Counted from the first letter of the stretch, positions 33,415 to 43,175 are shown. The stretch is DNA of 64,000 nucleotides from UBA940 sp031548515 (GCA_031548515.1 JAVBRB010000001.1:62001-126000), one strand, 5' to 3'. Program-made: numbers and translations. Notes: generated by a model not told the origin, from the sequence alone.

Positions 33415-34970
33415 TTTTCACGCCAATTTCCATCGGTTTTCAAAAGGTCGACGAGAGCATCCAGAGCTTCAGATTGCGGGATGTCGCGGCGAACGACTTC
33501 GCGGCCGCGGTAAAGGGTTATCTTTCCCGGTCCCGCGCCGACGTAGCCGTAATCGGCGTCAGCCATCTCCCCGGGGCCGTTCACAATGCACCCCATCACC
33601 CCTATTTTCAGCCCGGCGAGGTGGGCCGTGGCGGCTTTTATGCGTTCGAGCGTCGGGGCGAGGTCGTAGAGGGTGCGCCCGCAACCGGGACAGGCTATGA
33701 ACTCTGCACGGCTCATCCGAAGGCGGCAGGCCTGCAGGATCGAGAGCGATATTTCGTCTATGGTTTTTTGCGGAACGCCCGGACATTCGATCCAAACTCC
33801 GTCGGCAAGGCCGTCGAGCAACGGCAGCGAGAAATCGGCGGCAGCCCTGAAGGCAAGAGTCTCCGGCAGGGTCTCAGTATATTTCCTATGAAGTATCACC
33901 GGCCGGCGGTCTCCCCGGGCCATCATGTTCAGCACGGCAGAACGCCATTCCGCAGGTGAATTACAACCACCTTCAAGGATCACCATGCCGCAACCCAGTT
34001 GCGCCAGTTCCTGATATGAAAGTTCGCCGTGGATGACGGGCCGGTTGCCGCCCCCCACCCTGCCGATCGCCAACGAACGGCGCGGCGAATATTCGAAAGG
34101 TTCATAGAGGGTTTCGCCTGCAACGGCCGGAACCGGCGGACATTGCCCGCGACCGGCGAAATGATCGACCAATGCCAGTGCGACGGGTATTTCGTTTTCG
34201 GGCGGTTCGGTCAGCGATACCCGTATGGTGTCGCCGAGTCCGTCGGCGAGCAGTGCGCCTATCCCCGCCGCCGATTTTATGCGTCCTTCGAGTCCGTTCC
34301 CCGCCTCGGTGACGCCCAGGTGCAGCGGGAAGCGCATATCCTCAGCATCCATAGCCGCCGTAAGCATCCGGTAGGCATGCATCATGACGCGCACATTACT
34401 CGACTTCATCGACACCACGACCTGGTCGAAATCCCTTTCGCGGCAGATGCGCAGGAACTCCATCGCAGACTCAACCATCCCGCACGGGGTGTCGCCCCAC
34501 TGCTCGACGATGCGCGGAGCCAGCGAGCCGTGGTTGACGCCTATGCGGACTGCCGTTCCGGTATCTTTACATTTATCTATGAGTTTTGCGAATTCACCGC
34601 CTTTGTCGTGGTAATTGCCTGGATTGATGCGAACTTTATCGACCACTCCTGCAAGTGCGAGGGCTACCGCGGGTTGGAAATGTACATCGGCCACAAGAGC
34701 CATATCGGGGTACAGTCCGCGAACTCGCGCGACGATGCTCAGCATCGTTTCAGCCTCGCGCATACCCTGCGTCGTCAGCCGGACGATGCGGCATCCGGCA
34801 TCGTGCAGGCGGCCTATCTGGGCCACCGACGCCTCAATGTCGTTGGTATCAGTGTCGGTCATGGACTGCACGGCGACGGGATTTCCGGCCCCGATCCTCA
34901 CCGGACCGATGCGGACCTCAGCAGTTTTCCGCCGCGAATATTTTATCAATGACTCTACAAATCCTGCCAT
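33411..34970 (-). CDS. ispG: 4-hydroxy-3-methylbut-2-enyl diphosphate synthase (IspG/GcpE), long Bacteroidota form
   Basis: IspG is a [4Fe-4S] enzyme of the MEP isoprenoid pathway that converts MEcPP to HMBPP. The protein has 519 residues. The N-terminal TIM barrel carries VAVQSMTDTDTNDIEASVAQI, LVADVHFQPAVAL and VRINPGNY (about 117-124). The extra domain seen in plant and Bacteroidota enzymes lies in the middle (about 245-400). The C-terminal Fe-S domain has ACPGCGRTLYDL and GVMGCIVNGPGE, which supply three cysteines and a glutamate. ATG 34970 is selected because a -7 element is just upstream and the longer frame to 35087 crosses the promoter. It is co-transcribed with the WbqC-like gene, to which it is overlapped by 4 nt. 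Confidence 0.93.
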   Translation of the reverse strand: MAGFVESLIKYSRRKTAEVRIGPVRIGAGNPVAVQSMTDTDTNDIEASVAQIGRLHDAGCRIVRLTTQGMREAETMLSIVARVRGLYPDMALVADVHFQPAVALALAGVVDKVRINPGNYHDKGGEFAKLIDKCKDTGTAVRIGVNHGSLAPRIVEQWGDTPCGMVESAMEFLRICRERDFDQVVVSMKSSNVRVMMHAYRMLTAAMDAEDMRFPLHLGVTEAGNGLEGRIKSAAGIGALLADGLGDTIRVSLTEPPENEIPVALALVDHFAGRGQCPPVPAVAGETLYEPFEYSPRRSLAIGRVGGGNRPVIHGELSYQELAQLGCGMVILEGGCNSPAEWRSAVLNMMARGDRRPVILHRKYTETLPETLAFRAAADFSLPLLDGLADGVWIECPGVPQKTIDEISLSILQACRLRMSRAEFIACPGCGRTLYDLAPTLERIKAATAHLAGLKIGVMGCIVNGPGEMADADYGYVGAGPGKITLYRGREVVRRDIPQSEALDALVDLLKTDGNWREK

Positions 34971-34978
34971 ATCAATCG

Positions 34979-34986
34979 CAAAGGTA
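34979..34986 (-). promoter_or_regulatory. -7 element of the ispG promoter
   Basis: Minus-strand TACCTTTG lies 8 nt upstream of ATG 34970. Confidence 0.6.
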
Positions 34987-35113
34987 AAAAAAGAAGCGAT
35001 TTTATTTACACTGTAGTTCCCCCCGTCGCCGAAAGTCGGCGGAAAACTCAACATACCGCGACGGTTTCGGCTCGCTCGGAATGACATTCAGACACAGTTT
35101 CAGACTGTGCTGA

Positions 35114-35277
35114 TTCCCCACTTTTCAAAAAGCGTGAAGCGTAGACGAAGACTAAAACGGAAATCCCCATGTGCGATAGCTCCGCGTTAGCTCAAGGGGA
35201 ACCGTTTTAGGCGAAGCGGAGTAGATTTTTGGAAGGTGGGCAGGTTTTTGCTACTTTTTGCCTGTCAAAAAGTAGAT
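35114..35277 (+). repeat. Structured interspersed repeat, copy R3 (most regular copy)
   Basis: The outer stem CTAAAACGG (35152-35160) / CCGTTTTAG (35202-35210) is perfect. The inner stem TCCCC (35164-35168) / GGGGA (35196-35200) is perfect. The terminal hairpin CTACTTTTTG (35251-35260) / CAAAAAGTAG (35266-35275) is perfect with a 5-nt loop. It lies between divergent ispG and recG and ends 10 nt before the recG -7 element. Confidence 0.8.
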
Positions 35278-35287
35278 AAATAATAAT

Positions 35288-35295
35288 TATCTTTG
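35288..35295 (+). promoter_or_regulatory. -7 element of the recG promoter
   Basis: TATCTTTG matches TAnnTTTG. It covers the in-frame TTG at 35293, leaving GTG 35302 as the likely start; the leader would then be very short or absent. Confidence 0.5.
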
Positions 35296-35301
35296 TATTT
35301 A

Positions 35302-37416
35302 GTGAGCAGTTATCTCGACAACGACATAAAGTACCTCGCGGGGGTGGGCGAACAGCGGGCAGCGCTGCTGGGGAAGGAACTGGGCATCCGCACGCTCGGC
35401 GACCTGCTATATTATTTCCCTTTCCGCTACATCGACCGTACGAAGGTTTACCGCATAGCCGACGTCACAGAGGATAACGACGACACTTTCGTGCAGATAA
35501 AGGCGCGAATCCTGTCGAAACAGATGATCGGCCCGCCGCGAAAACAACGTCTGTCGGTCGTGGTAAGCGACGTTTCGGGGACCACCGAACTCGTGTGGTT
35601 CCGCGGTGTGAAGTGGATCGAGAAGCGGCTGGAAGCCGGACGCGAGTATCTTATTTTCGGCCGGCCCAACTTCTTCCACGGACAGTTCAACATGGTGCAT
35701 CCCGAGGTCGAGCCGCTCAACGCGCCCGACCACCGCCCCACCGGATCGATGCAGGGAGTCTACAGCGCGACCGAAAAGCTGACCAACATCGGCCTCGGCA
35801 CAAAAGGCATATATAATCTTATGTGCAGCCTGTGGCCACTCGCCGAAAAAAGCATCGTCGAAACGCTGCCCGTGGAGATTCTGAAACAACAAGAACTGAT
35901 GCCCCTGCGCGACGCCCTTTTCAACATACATTTTCCGCAAAGCCCTGCGCTGCTGAAGGCCGCCGAGTACCGCCTGAAGTTCGATGAGCTGTTCGGCATA
36001 CAATTGGAGATCATGTCGAAACGGAGCGTGCGGATGATGCGCGCCGACGGTTTCGTCTTCTCGCGGGTGGGCGGTTATTTCAACGATTTTTGGGAACACA
36101 AACTGCCTTTCCCGCTGACCGGGGCACAGAAAAGGGTGATAAAGGAGATACGCGCCGACACGGTTAGCGGCTGCCAGATGAATCGCCTGTTGCAGGGCGA
36201 CGTCGGGAGCGGAAAGACGCTCGTGGCGCTGGTGTCGATGCTTCTGGCTGCCGATAACGGTTTCCAATCGTGCATGATGGCACCCACTGAAATACTTGCC
36301 CGGCAGCACCTTGCGTCAATCTCACGCATGACGGAAGGCCTCGGCATCAAAATCGCAATCCTGACCGGCGCATCGAAAGCCGCCGAACGCCGCGAAGCCC
36401 TCGAAGGCATTGCGTCGGGGGAAATCCAGATACTTTTAGGCACACACGCCCTGATCGAGGACCGCGTGCAGTTCGCGAATCTGGGCCTCGTCATCATCGA
36501 CGAACAGCACCGATTCGGCGTCGAGCAGAGGGCGCGCCTGTGGACAAAGAACCAACAGCCTCCGCATATCCTCGTGATGACCGCCACGCCAATTCCGCGC
36601 ACACTTGCCATGACGCTCTACGGCGACCTTGAAGTTTCTGTGATCGACGAACTTCCGCCGGGACGGCAGCCGATAAAGACCATGCATCGCACCGATGCCG
36701 AGCGGCTTGCGCTGTGGGGTTTCATGAAGCGGGAAATTGCCAAGGGACGGCAGGTCTATGTGGTCTATCCGCTCATCAAGGAGTCGGAAAAAATGGACTA
36801 CAAAGACCTGTACGACGGTTTTGAGAGCATCAGCCGCGATTTTCCGCGGCCCGCATATCAGGTCATAGCCGTCCACGGCAAGATGAAGGCCGAAGACAAG
36901 CAGTCGGCGATGAAGGAGTTCAAGGAGGGCACGGCGCAGATAATGGTCGCCACATCGGTCATCGAAGTCGGTGTGGACGTGCCGAACGCCACGGTGATGG
37001 TGATAGAGAGCGCCGAGCGTTTCGGGCTTTCGCAGCTCCACCAGCTTCGCGGGCGTGTGGGGCGCGGCGGCGAACAGTCATACTGCGTGCTGATGAGCGG
37101 GCTGAAACTTTCGAAAGATGCACGCCAACGTCTGGAGGCAATGGTGCGTACCGGCGACGGCTTCGAACTGGCCGAACTCGACATGAAACTTCGCGGATCC
37201 GGCGACATCTCAGGCACGCAGCAGAGCGGTCTGGCATTCGACCTGCGGATCGCGAACCTCGGCCGCGACCAGCAGATAATCGAACTGACGAGGAGAGTAG
37301 CGGGGATGGTCCTGGACTCCGACCCAACGCTCTCCAAACCGGAAAACGCTCTGCTCGCCGTGCTGAAGGAGCGCTACGTCACTAAAAGCCACGAAGATTT
37401 CAGCATGATATCATAA
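35302..37416 (+). CDS. recG: ATP-dependent DNA helicase RecG
   Basis: RecG remodels stalled replication forks and branched recombination intermediates. The protein has 704 residues. The N-terminal wedge/OB domain (about 1-200) has YLAGVGEQRAALLGKELGIRTLGDLLYYFPFRYIDR and DVSGTTELVWF. The helicase core contains Walker A GDVGSGKT (about 302-309), the motif II variant DEQH in IIDEQHRFGVEQR (about 401-413), MTATPIPRTLAMTLYGDL (about 428-445) and HGKMKAEDK, ATSVIEVGVDVPNAT and QLRGRVGRGG. The C-terminal DMKLRGSGDISGTQQSG is typical. GTG 35302 is preferred because the longer TTG start lies in the promoter box. Confidence 0.95.
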   Translation: MSSYLDNDIKYLAGVGEQRAALLGKELGIRTLGDLLYYFPFRYIDRTKVYRIADVTEDNDDTFVQIKARILSKQMIGPPRKQRLSVVVSDVSGTTELVWFRGVKWIEKRLEAGREYLIFGRPNFFHGQFNMVHPEVEPLNAPDHRPTGSMQGVYSATEKLTNIGLGTKGIYNLMCSLWPLAEKSIVETLPVEILKQQELMPLRDALFNIHFPQSPALLKAAEYRLKFDELFGIQLEIMSKRSVRMMRADGFVFSRVGGYFNDFWEHKLPFPLTGAQKRVIKEIRADTVSGCQMNRLLQGDVGSGKTLVALVSMLLAADNGFQSCMMAPTEILARQHLASISRMTEGLGIKIAILTGASKAAERREALEGIASGEIQILLGTHALIEDRVQFANLGLVIIDEQHRFGVEQRARLWTKNQQPPHILVMTATPIPRTLAMTLYGDLEVSVIDELPPGRQPIKTMHRTDAERLALWGFMKREIAKGRQVYVVYPLIKESEKMDYKDLYDGFESISRDFPRPAYQVIAVHGKMKAEDKQSAMKEFKEGTAQIMVATSVIEVGVDVPNATVMVIESAERFGLSQLHQLRGRVGRGGEQSYCVLMSGLKLSKDARQRLEAMVRTGDGFELAELDMKLRGSGDISGTQQSGLAFDLRIANLGRDQQIIELTRRVAGMVLDSDPTLSKPENALLAVLKERYVTKSHEDFSMIS

Positions 37417-37468
37417 TTAAAACCAGGTTTCTCCGTTAATTGGGTATAAAACGACTTTTTTGTACGAC

Positions 37469-38281
37469 ATGAAAAGACTTCTCATATTGATAATTATGAC
37501 ATTTCCGCTGGCGGTGACGGCCCAGAACGCCGCTCAGGCGGCATTCGGGAACGGCGAGGAACTTTCGTACGCCGTTTCTTACCGCGCAAAACTGATCCCC
37601 AGCATCAACGTCATGCGCGTGACACTTCGCACCGTAAGCGAAGACATAGGTGGAAAACCGCACTACCACATTGTCGGCAACGGAAAAACCACCAACTTCG
37701 TGAAAGGTTTCTTCAGCATCAACGACACCTACCATTCGTGGCTCGACTCAGCCACCATGCTGCCCACTAGGATGACCAACGATATTTTGGAAGACGACTA
37801 CCGCTCTAAAGCGACATATACCTACGACTGGAACACAAAGACTGTCAACACCGTGCGCCGGAAGGACAAATGGAACGCCGACAGATACGCCTCGTTCCCC
37901 CTGACACCGGACAGCGGCGACGCGTTGGCGCTCTTTTACCGGCTGCGCCAAATCGACGTCGGCAAACTCACACCGGGCAAGGCCTACAGGCTCGATCTCG
38001 TGTTGAATGAATCCATCAAACCGATATTTTACAAGTTCGTGGGCCGCGAAGAGATAAAGGTGCGCAAAATAGGTAATTTCCGTGCGCTGAAATTCACCTG
38101 CACCATGGCCACCTCGGACGGTTCGACCTACGAAGAGGGGATGGAATTCACAGTATGGATATCGGACGACATGAATAAAATACCATTGATGATCGACAGC
38201 CCTATCCGCGTCGGCAGCGTGCGCGTCACTCTGACCGACGGATGGAAAGTTATGCATCCGCTCACCAGCCAGATAAAGTAA
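37469..38281 (+). CDS. DUF3108 periplasmic protein
   Basis: This 270-residue protein has a signal peptide (about 1-18, cleavage near VTAQ). The mature part matches the DUF3108 pattern common in Bacteroidota: GEELSYAVSYRAKLIP at the start, RVTLRTVSEDIGGKPHYHIVGNGKT, DTYHSWLDSATMLPTRMTNDILEDDYRS, and EEGMEFTVWISDDMNKIPLMIDSPIRVGSVRVTL at the end. The family has no known activity and is thought to be beta-rich. ATG 37469 gives a good signal peptide; TTG 37460 would add three residues. It lies 52 nt after recG, in the same direction. Confidence 0.8.
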   Translation: MKRLLILIIMTFPLAVTAQNAAQAAFGNGEELSYAVSYRAKLIPSINVMRVTLRTVSEDIGGKPHYHIVGNGKTTNFVKGFFSINDTYHSWLDSATMLPTRMTNDILEDDYRSKATYTYDWNTKTVNTVRRKDKWNADRYASFPLTPDSGDALALFYRLRQIDVGKLTPGKAYRLDLVLNESIKPIFYKFVGREEIKVRKIGNFRALKFTCTMATSDGSTYEEGMEFTVWISDDMNKIPLMIDSPIRVGSVRVTLTDGWKVMHPLTSQIK

Positions 38282-38401
38282 TTATGAATTATTGATTTAG
38301 GAATACTTCGCATGTATATGATCTTTTATAAAATTGCGACGAAACCTTACCGCAATCCGTAATTCATAACTCATAATTCATAATCTGTAACTCATTTTCA
38401 C

Positions 38402-38409
38402 TACCTTTG
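38402..38409 (+). promoter_or_regulatory. -7 element for the TPR protein gene
   Basis: TACCTTTG lies 18 nt upstream of ATG 38428 and includes the in-frame TTG at 38407, which is therefore not the start. The upstream 40 bp consists of AATTCATAACTCAT-type tandem repeats. Confidence 0.6.
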
Positions 38410-38427
38410 CCAAAACGTTTGTCGATT

Positions 38428-41406
38428 ATGCGCAGGACACTATATCTGCTGGCGGCTGCCGTGGCGGTCTCATGGACGGCCGCGGCCCAGACCATAGCAA
38501 CCAAAGACCATTATACCACCGGAAAACAGCTATACGATTCGGGCCGGTGGAGTGCGGCGCAGTATGAATTTGAAGCCGCCGCCAACGGGCTGGGAACGGA
38601 TGATCTACCGATGCGGATAGAGATCGAAACGCTGGCGGCCTTCTGCGCGGCCAAACTGCATCAGCCGGATGCCGGAGACAGGCTTTGGACGCTGTTGGAA
38701 ACCTACCCGTCGTCGCCATACACCAACGAGGTTAGGTTCCGTGCCGGCATCTACGAATACGACACCGGATGGTACGCCGACGCTCTGGTACTGCTCTCGG
38801 CGGTAAATCCGCGCCAACTTTCCAGGAGCGATGTCAATGAATACACTTTCAAAACAGGCCACTCTTACTTCGAAACCGGAGACTACGAAAACGCGCAGCG
38901 CGAACTCGGGAAAGTTACGTCCGACACCGTTTATGGCCCCCATGCCGAGTATTACCTAGCATACATGGACTACGACCGCGGCGACTATGCCAAAGCCAAA
39001 CAGGGTTTCTACAACCTGTCGGCGCATCCGTCATATGAAAAACTCATTCCATATTACCTGCTGCAGATAGAATTCATAGAGGGTAACTACAACTACGTTA
39101 TCGAGCACGGCGAAGGCCTGATACCCCATACCGCCATGCCGCGCAAGGCGGAACTGGCAAAAATGATCGCGCAGTCGTGGTTCTACCTCGACGGGTTCAA
39201 AAAGGCGTTGGCTTACATGAATATGTATCAGGAACTCGGAGGCGGGATGGGCCGCGAGGAGAATTACCTGGTCGGATATTCATATTACCGCGAAACTCTG
39301 TACCGTGACGCCGCAGAATACCTTGCCAAAGCCGCCGGAGCCGACGACCGGCTCTCGCAAAACGCTTCGTACCACCTGGCTGACGCTTACCTGCGCCTGG
39401 GAGACAAGCAGCATGCGATGCAGTCGTTCTCGATAGCTTCGGCGCCGGGTTACGACGACAAGATCGCCGAAGATGCGCTGTTCAACTACGGCAAACTGCA
39501 GTACGAGTTGGGCGGAGGGATTTTCAACGAGGCGATAAACGTACTTAACCGCTACCTGACCCTGTATCCAAACTCTGCGCGCGTGCATCAGGTACGTGAA
39601 TATCTCATCGCCGCGTACTACAACTCGCAAAATTATGAGGCGGCATACAACGCCATAATGCAGTACCCTGATCCCGACAACAACATAAAGGCCGCGCTGC
39701 AGAAAATCACATATTTCCGGGCACTGCAGATGTGGAACGAAGGCAATACCGGCGAAGCGGAACGTCTGCTGAACATGTCGTCGAAATACCGCTACAACAC
39801 AAAATACACCGCCCTGACATCATTCTGGCAGGGTGAAATATCCTACTCGCAGAAAGAATACATAGACGCTATTCCTAAATATGAGGAATACCTGAAACTG
39901 TCGCCGACCTCGGAGCCGGAAAACCTCATGGCGCGCTACAATCTGGGGTATGCCAACTTCAATCTGAGCCAATGGAGCAATGCATTGGGCTGGTTCGACG
40001 ATTTCCTGAGCCGTTACATCAGCAAGGATGCATACCGCGCAGACGCGTTCAACAGACAAGGAGACATACACCACGCTCAGAGGGAATATTGGAAAGCCAT
40101 CGAAAGCTACGACCAGGCAGCGGCAATCGGTACGAACGACCGCTACTACTCGGCCTACCAGCGTGCGCTGATGCTTGGTCTGGTGGACCGCTCCGACCGA
40201 AAGATCGAAAGTCTGCAAGCCATTATCCGCAAGGCGGAAGGACCATATGTCGAAGATGCCACCTATGAACTGGGACGCACATACATCTCGAAAGACCGTT
40301 ATACCGACGGTGCGAACACTCTGACCGCATTCATCTCGAAGTACCCGCACTCGGATTATTATCTGCCCGCACTGTCGAATCTGGGCCTTGCCTACCTCAA
40401 CATGGGCGACAGAGAGCAGTCGATGAAATACTACAAGATGATAGTAGACCACGCCCCCCGTTCGCGCGAAGCGCAGGACGCGATGGCCGGCATCCGCGGA
40501 CTGTATGTCGACTCTAACAATGTGAACGCATACTTCGACTACGCCAAAAAAGCAGGGGTTACGACCGATATAGGCGAAGTACATCGCGACTCGCTCTCAT
40601 TCGTCGCCGCCGAAAAAATATATCTCTCGGGAGACAGCCACCAGTCTGTCTCGGCCCTCGATGCCTACATCCGCAACAATGCCGAAGGGCGCTATGTTCC
40701 GCAGGCACTCTACCATCTGGCCGATGCGCAGGCTCAGAACGGCGACCGGAATGCTGCCATAGCGAGCCTCAACCAACTCTCTATGCTCAAATACAACGAC
40801 TATACGGTGCGAGGACTGCAAAAACTTGCCGACCTGAACTTCAAGGACGAACGCTACGCCGATGCCGCCGACGCATACCGCCGTCTGTCGAAAGCGACAA
40901 CCGAACCTGGCATCGTAAGCAAAGCACTGGAAGGTTATGTATCATCGGTGATCGCCACAAAGGATAATGTCATGATAACCGCCATGGCCGATGAAGTCGC
41001 GGCGCAGCAGGGTGTCCCCGCCAAAAGCCTGAGACAGGCCCGGTTCGCCAAGGCTAATATATTGCTCGCCGACGGCAAAACGACGGAAGCCGGCGATATT
41101 TACCTCTCTCTGGCCGACGATATGAAAACTCCGGAAGGAGCGGAATCGGCATTCCGCGTCATCGAGAACCTGTACGGCGAGGGTTACTACCGCAAAGCCG
41201 AAGAAGCCATTTTCGCGCTGTCGGACTCGAACACACCTTACAGCTACTGGCTCGGAGAGGCGTTCCTGATACTGGGCGATATTTACGTCAAAGAGGGCGA
41301 TATGTTCCAGGCAAGAGCCACATACCAGAGCATAGTGGACGGTTATTCGCCTGATGACGACGGAATCGTGGCTGCGGCGCGCGAACGGATTGCCAACTTG
41401 AAATAG
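38428..41406 (+). CDS. Large periplasmic tetratricopeptide-repeat protein
   Basis: This 992-residue protein has a signal peptide (MRRTLYLLAAAVAVSWTAAAQ, cleavage about residue 21). The remainder is a solenoid of about 20 TPR-type repeats, for example TYELGRTYISKDRYTDGANTLTAFISKYPHSDYYLPALSNLGLAYLNMGD at about 610-660 and ARYNLGYANFNLSQWSNALGWFDDFL at about 505-530. Tandem YAFRAxGxxYxxxG-like units resemble the TPR parts of outer-membrane assembly or scaffold proteins such as BamD and YbgF, but much longer. The outer-membrane barrel gene starts 10 nt downstream, so the two very likely act together at the outer membrane. The biochemical role is unknown. Confidence 0.8.
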   Translation: MRRTLYLLAAAVAVSWTAAAQTIATKDHYTTGKQLYDSGRWSAAQYEFEAAANGLGTDDLPMRIEIETLAAFCAAKLHQPDAGDRLWTLLETYPSSPYTNEVRFRAGIYEYDTGWYADALVLLSAVNPRQLSRSDVNEYTFKTGHSYFETGDYENAQRELGKVTSDTVYGPHAEYYLAYMDYDRGDYAKAKQGFYNLSAHPSYEKLIPYYLLQIEFIEGNYNYVIEHGEGLIPHTAMPRKAELAKMIAQSWFYLDGFKKALAYMNMYQELGGGMGREENYLVGYSYYRETLYRDAAEYLAKAAGADDRLSQNASYHLADAYLRLGDKQHAMQSFSIASAPGYDDKIAEDALFNYGKLQYELGGGIFNEAINVLNRYLTLYPNSARVHQVREYLIAAYYNSQNYEAAYNAIMQYPDPDNNIKAALQKITYFRALQMWNEGNTGEAERLLNMSSKYRYNTKYTALTSFWQGEISYSQKEYIDAIPKYEEYLKLSPTSEPENLMARYNLGYANFNLSQWSNALGWFDDFLSRYISKDAYRADAFNRQGDIHHAQREYWKAIESYDQAAAIGTNDRYYSAYQRALMLGLVDRSDRKIESLQAIIRKAEGPYVEDATYELGRTYISKDRYTDGANTLTAFISKYPHSDYYLPALSNLGLAYLNMGDREQSMKYYKMIVDHAPRSREAQDAMAGIRGLYVDSNNVNAYFDYAKKAGVTTDIGEVHRDSLSFVAAEKIYLSGDSHQSVSALDAYIRNNAEGRYVPQALYHLADAQAQNGDRNAAIASLNQLSMLKYNDYTVRGLQKLADLNFKDERYADAADAYRRLSKATTEPGIVSKALEGYVSSVIATKDNVMITAMADEVAAQQGVPAKSLRQARFAKANILLADGKTTEAGDIYLSLADDMKTPEGAESAFRVIENLYGEGYYRKAEEAIFALSDSNTPYSYWLGEAFLILGDIYVKEGDMFQARATYQSIVDGYSPDDDGIVAAARERIANLK

Positions 41407-41416
41407 CAGGAGGATT

Positions 41417-43162
41417 ATGAAAAGATACATATTTATTATATCGGCATTATTCGCAGTTGGAACTGCTGCGGCACAGGACGACATATCGAAACACCTGGAA
41501 GTAACCAAAGCCTATACCCCTAAAGTGGGACAGGCCGCGAAACTCGCCGTCGAACCGCGCATGGTCGATACGGTACAGCTGAGGCCCCGGATCGAATACT
41601 CCATCACCCCGACCGCATGGCGAACCGCCTTTTCGTCGGACAAATACTCTCCGGCAATAATGAGCGTGGTGCCGTTCGAGAAGAACCGCCCGCTGTATGT
41701 GCGTCTCGGCGCCGGCTATCCCCTGCAAAGCACCGCAGACCTCTATTTCAACCCCTATGTAGGCAACAACAGCACGTTCGGCATGTTTTTCAATCACCGA
41801 GGCTCCTTCTCGAAGATAGAGAATGAGCTTGGCGTCAAACCGAAATCCGCAGAGATGCTCAACACATTCGGACTTTACGGAAGCCGCAGCTACAGCCGCT
41901 ATAAACTCGAAGGCAGCCTGGGGTACGATAACCGCATGTACAGTCCTTACGGGGTGATCCCGTATCAAGTTCCGGGTACAGATCCCTCGAACGTGGCGAG
42001 CAGTTTCACCGGCAACAACTCTTTCAATCTGGGCAGGATCGGCGGCAATATCAGTTTCGGAGATACGTTCACCGACCTCAGCCGTCTGAATTTCAATATC
42101 GGATTGGATATGGGCGCGGCGCACCTGCGGTCGGATTTCTACCAGATGGATATAGACGCACATGCCATGATAGCGAAGATGTTTACCGCTGTGCATGGCT
42201 TCGAAATGGGGCTATATGAACGTGGAACCATCAACCTGGACGGCTCTTATCCTGGTAACAGCACTTCGTTCTCGCTATGCCCGGCCTACCTCCTCGCGCT
42301 CAATAAATTCAAACTGAAAGCAGGCGTCGACCTGCACTATATCCACGACGAACTCGCCACGGAAAACCATTTCGTGGCCGCGCCGAAGCTGGAAGCCTTA
42401 GCCGACATAGCCAAAGGATATTTCACGCCATATCTGACGCTCGGTTCGGAACTTCTGGACGGCAGCTACGAAGCCCTCTCGCGGCGCAATCCCTACAACG
42501 ATCCTAACTCACTGTTTTCATCGCTCACGGGATGGACTTACGACCTGCGCCTGGGATTCTCAGGAAACGTGAACAGTATCTTTTCGTACAGGGTGTACGG
42601 CGGCATATCGTGGCTGAAAAGCTTCACCGCATTCATGGGTTACCAAGAGGTTTCTCAAACTGCGTCCGGGGCGACTCAGGAACTTACATACTCCCCGCTG
42701 TGGTTCCGGCCGCTGACGGACGACGGCACGATGTCGGTATTCGGGGCGGAACTAGGGCTGCACAACCTCGGCGGATTTTCGATGAAAGCGGGCGTCGAGT
42801 GGAACAGCTACGACTTCAAAAATTTCCCCATCGCCATGGGACTGCCGAAATACGAAGCAGACCTGGGACTCGCCTACGCGCACAAGAAATTCAAAGTTTC
42901 GGCCGGAGCAAAGTTCATGGGACCGCGCGATTTTATGAACATGACAATCGTAAGCTCATCATCCGGTTCCGAAACATCGGTAGCAGATACAGACAGGTGT
43001 CCGGCCTCTGTGGACGTCTCGGCCGCATTCGAATACAATATCTCGAATAATTTCGGGGTTTTCATCGAAGGGCGCAACCTGGCGAACCAGAAACTCTATC
43101 CGTACGACTATTACCGCGGACTCGGCGCCAATGTTATGTTGGGTATAAAAGCAGTCTTTTAA
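41417..43162 (+). CDS. Outer-membrane beta-barrel protein (TonB-dependent receptor-like)
   Basis: This 581-residue protein has a signal peptide (1-19, AAA-Q). The mature N-terminus (EVTKAYTPKVGQAAKLAVEPRMVDTVQLRPRIEYSI) is a conserved strand-like entry region. The rest is alternating amphipathic strands with aromatic girdles (YVRLGAGYPLQSTADLYFNPYVG, YKLEGSLGYDNRMYSPYG, YDLRLGFSGNVNSIFSYRVYGGISW), and the last strand (YYRGLGANVMLGIKAVF) ends in Phe as in outer-membrane barrels. There is no plug domain or TonB box visible. It is the second gene of an operon with the TPR protein. A 13-bp hairpin follows the stop. Confidence 0.75.
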   Translation: MKRYIFIISALFAVGTAAAQDDISKHLEVTKAYTPKVGQAAKLAVEPRMVDTVQLRPRIEYSITPTAWRTAFSSDKYSPAIMSVVPFEKNRPLYVRLGAGYPLQSTADLYFNPYVGNNSTFGMFFNHRGSFSKIENELGVKPKSAEMLNTFGLYGSRSYSRYKLEGSLGYDNRMYSPYGVIPYQVPGTDPSNVASSFTGNNSFNLGRIGGNISFGDTFTDLSRLNFNIGLDMGAAHLRSDFYQMDIDAHAMIAKMFTAVHGFEMGLYERGTINLDGSYPGNSTSFSLCPAYLLALNKFKLKAGVDLHYIHDELATENHFVAAPKLEALADIAKGYFTPYLTLGSELLDGSYEALSRRNPYNDPNSLFSSLTGWTYDLRLGFSGNVNSIFSYRVYGGISWLKSFTAFMGYQEVSQTASGATQELTYSPLWFRPLTDDGTMSVFGAELGLHNLGGFSMKAGVEWNSYDFKNFPIAMGLPKYEADLGLAYAHKKFKVSAGAKFMGPRDFMNMTIVSSSSGSETSVADTDRCPASVDVSAAFEYNISNNFGVFIEGRNLANQKLYPYDYYRGLGANVMLGIKAVF

Positions 43163-43175
43163 AAAATTCCTGCTA

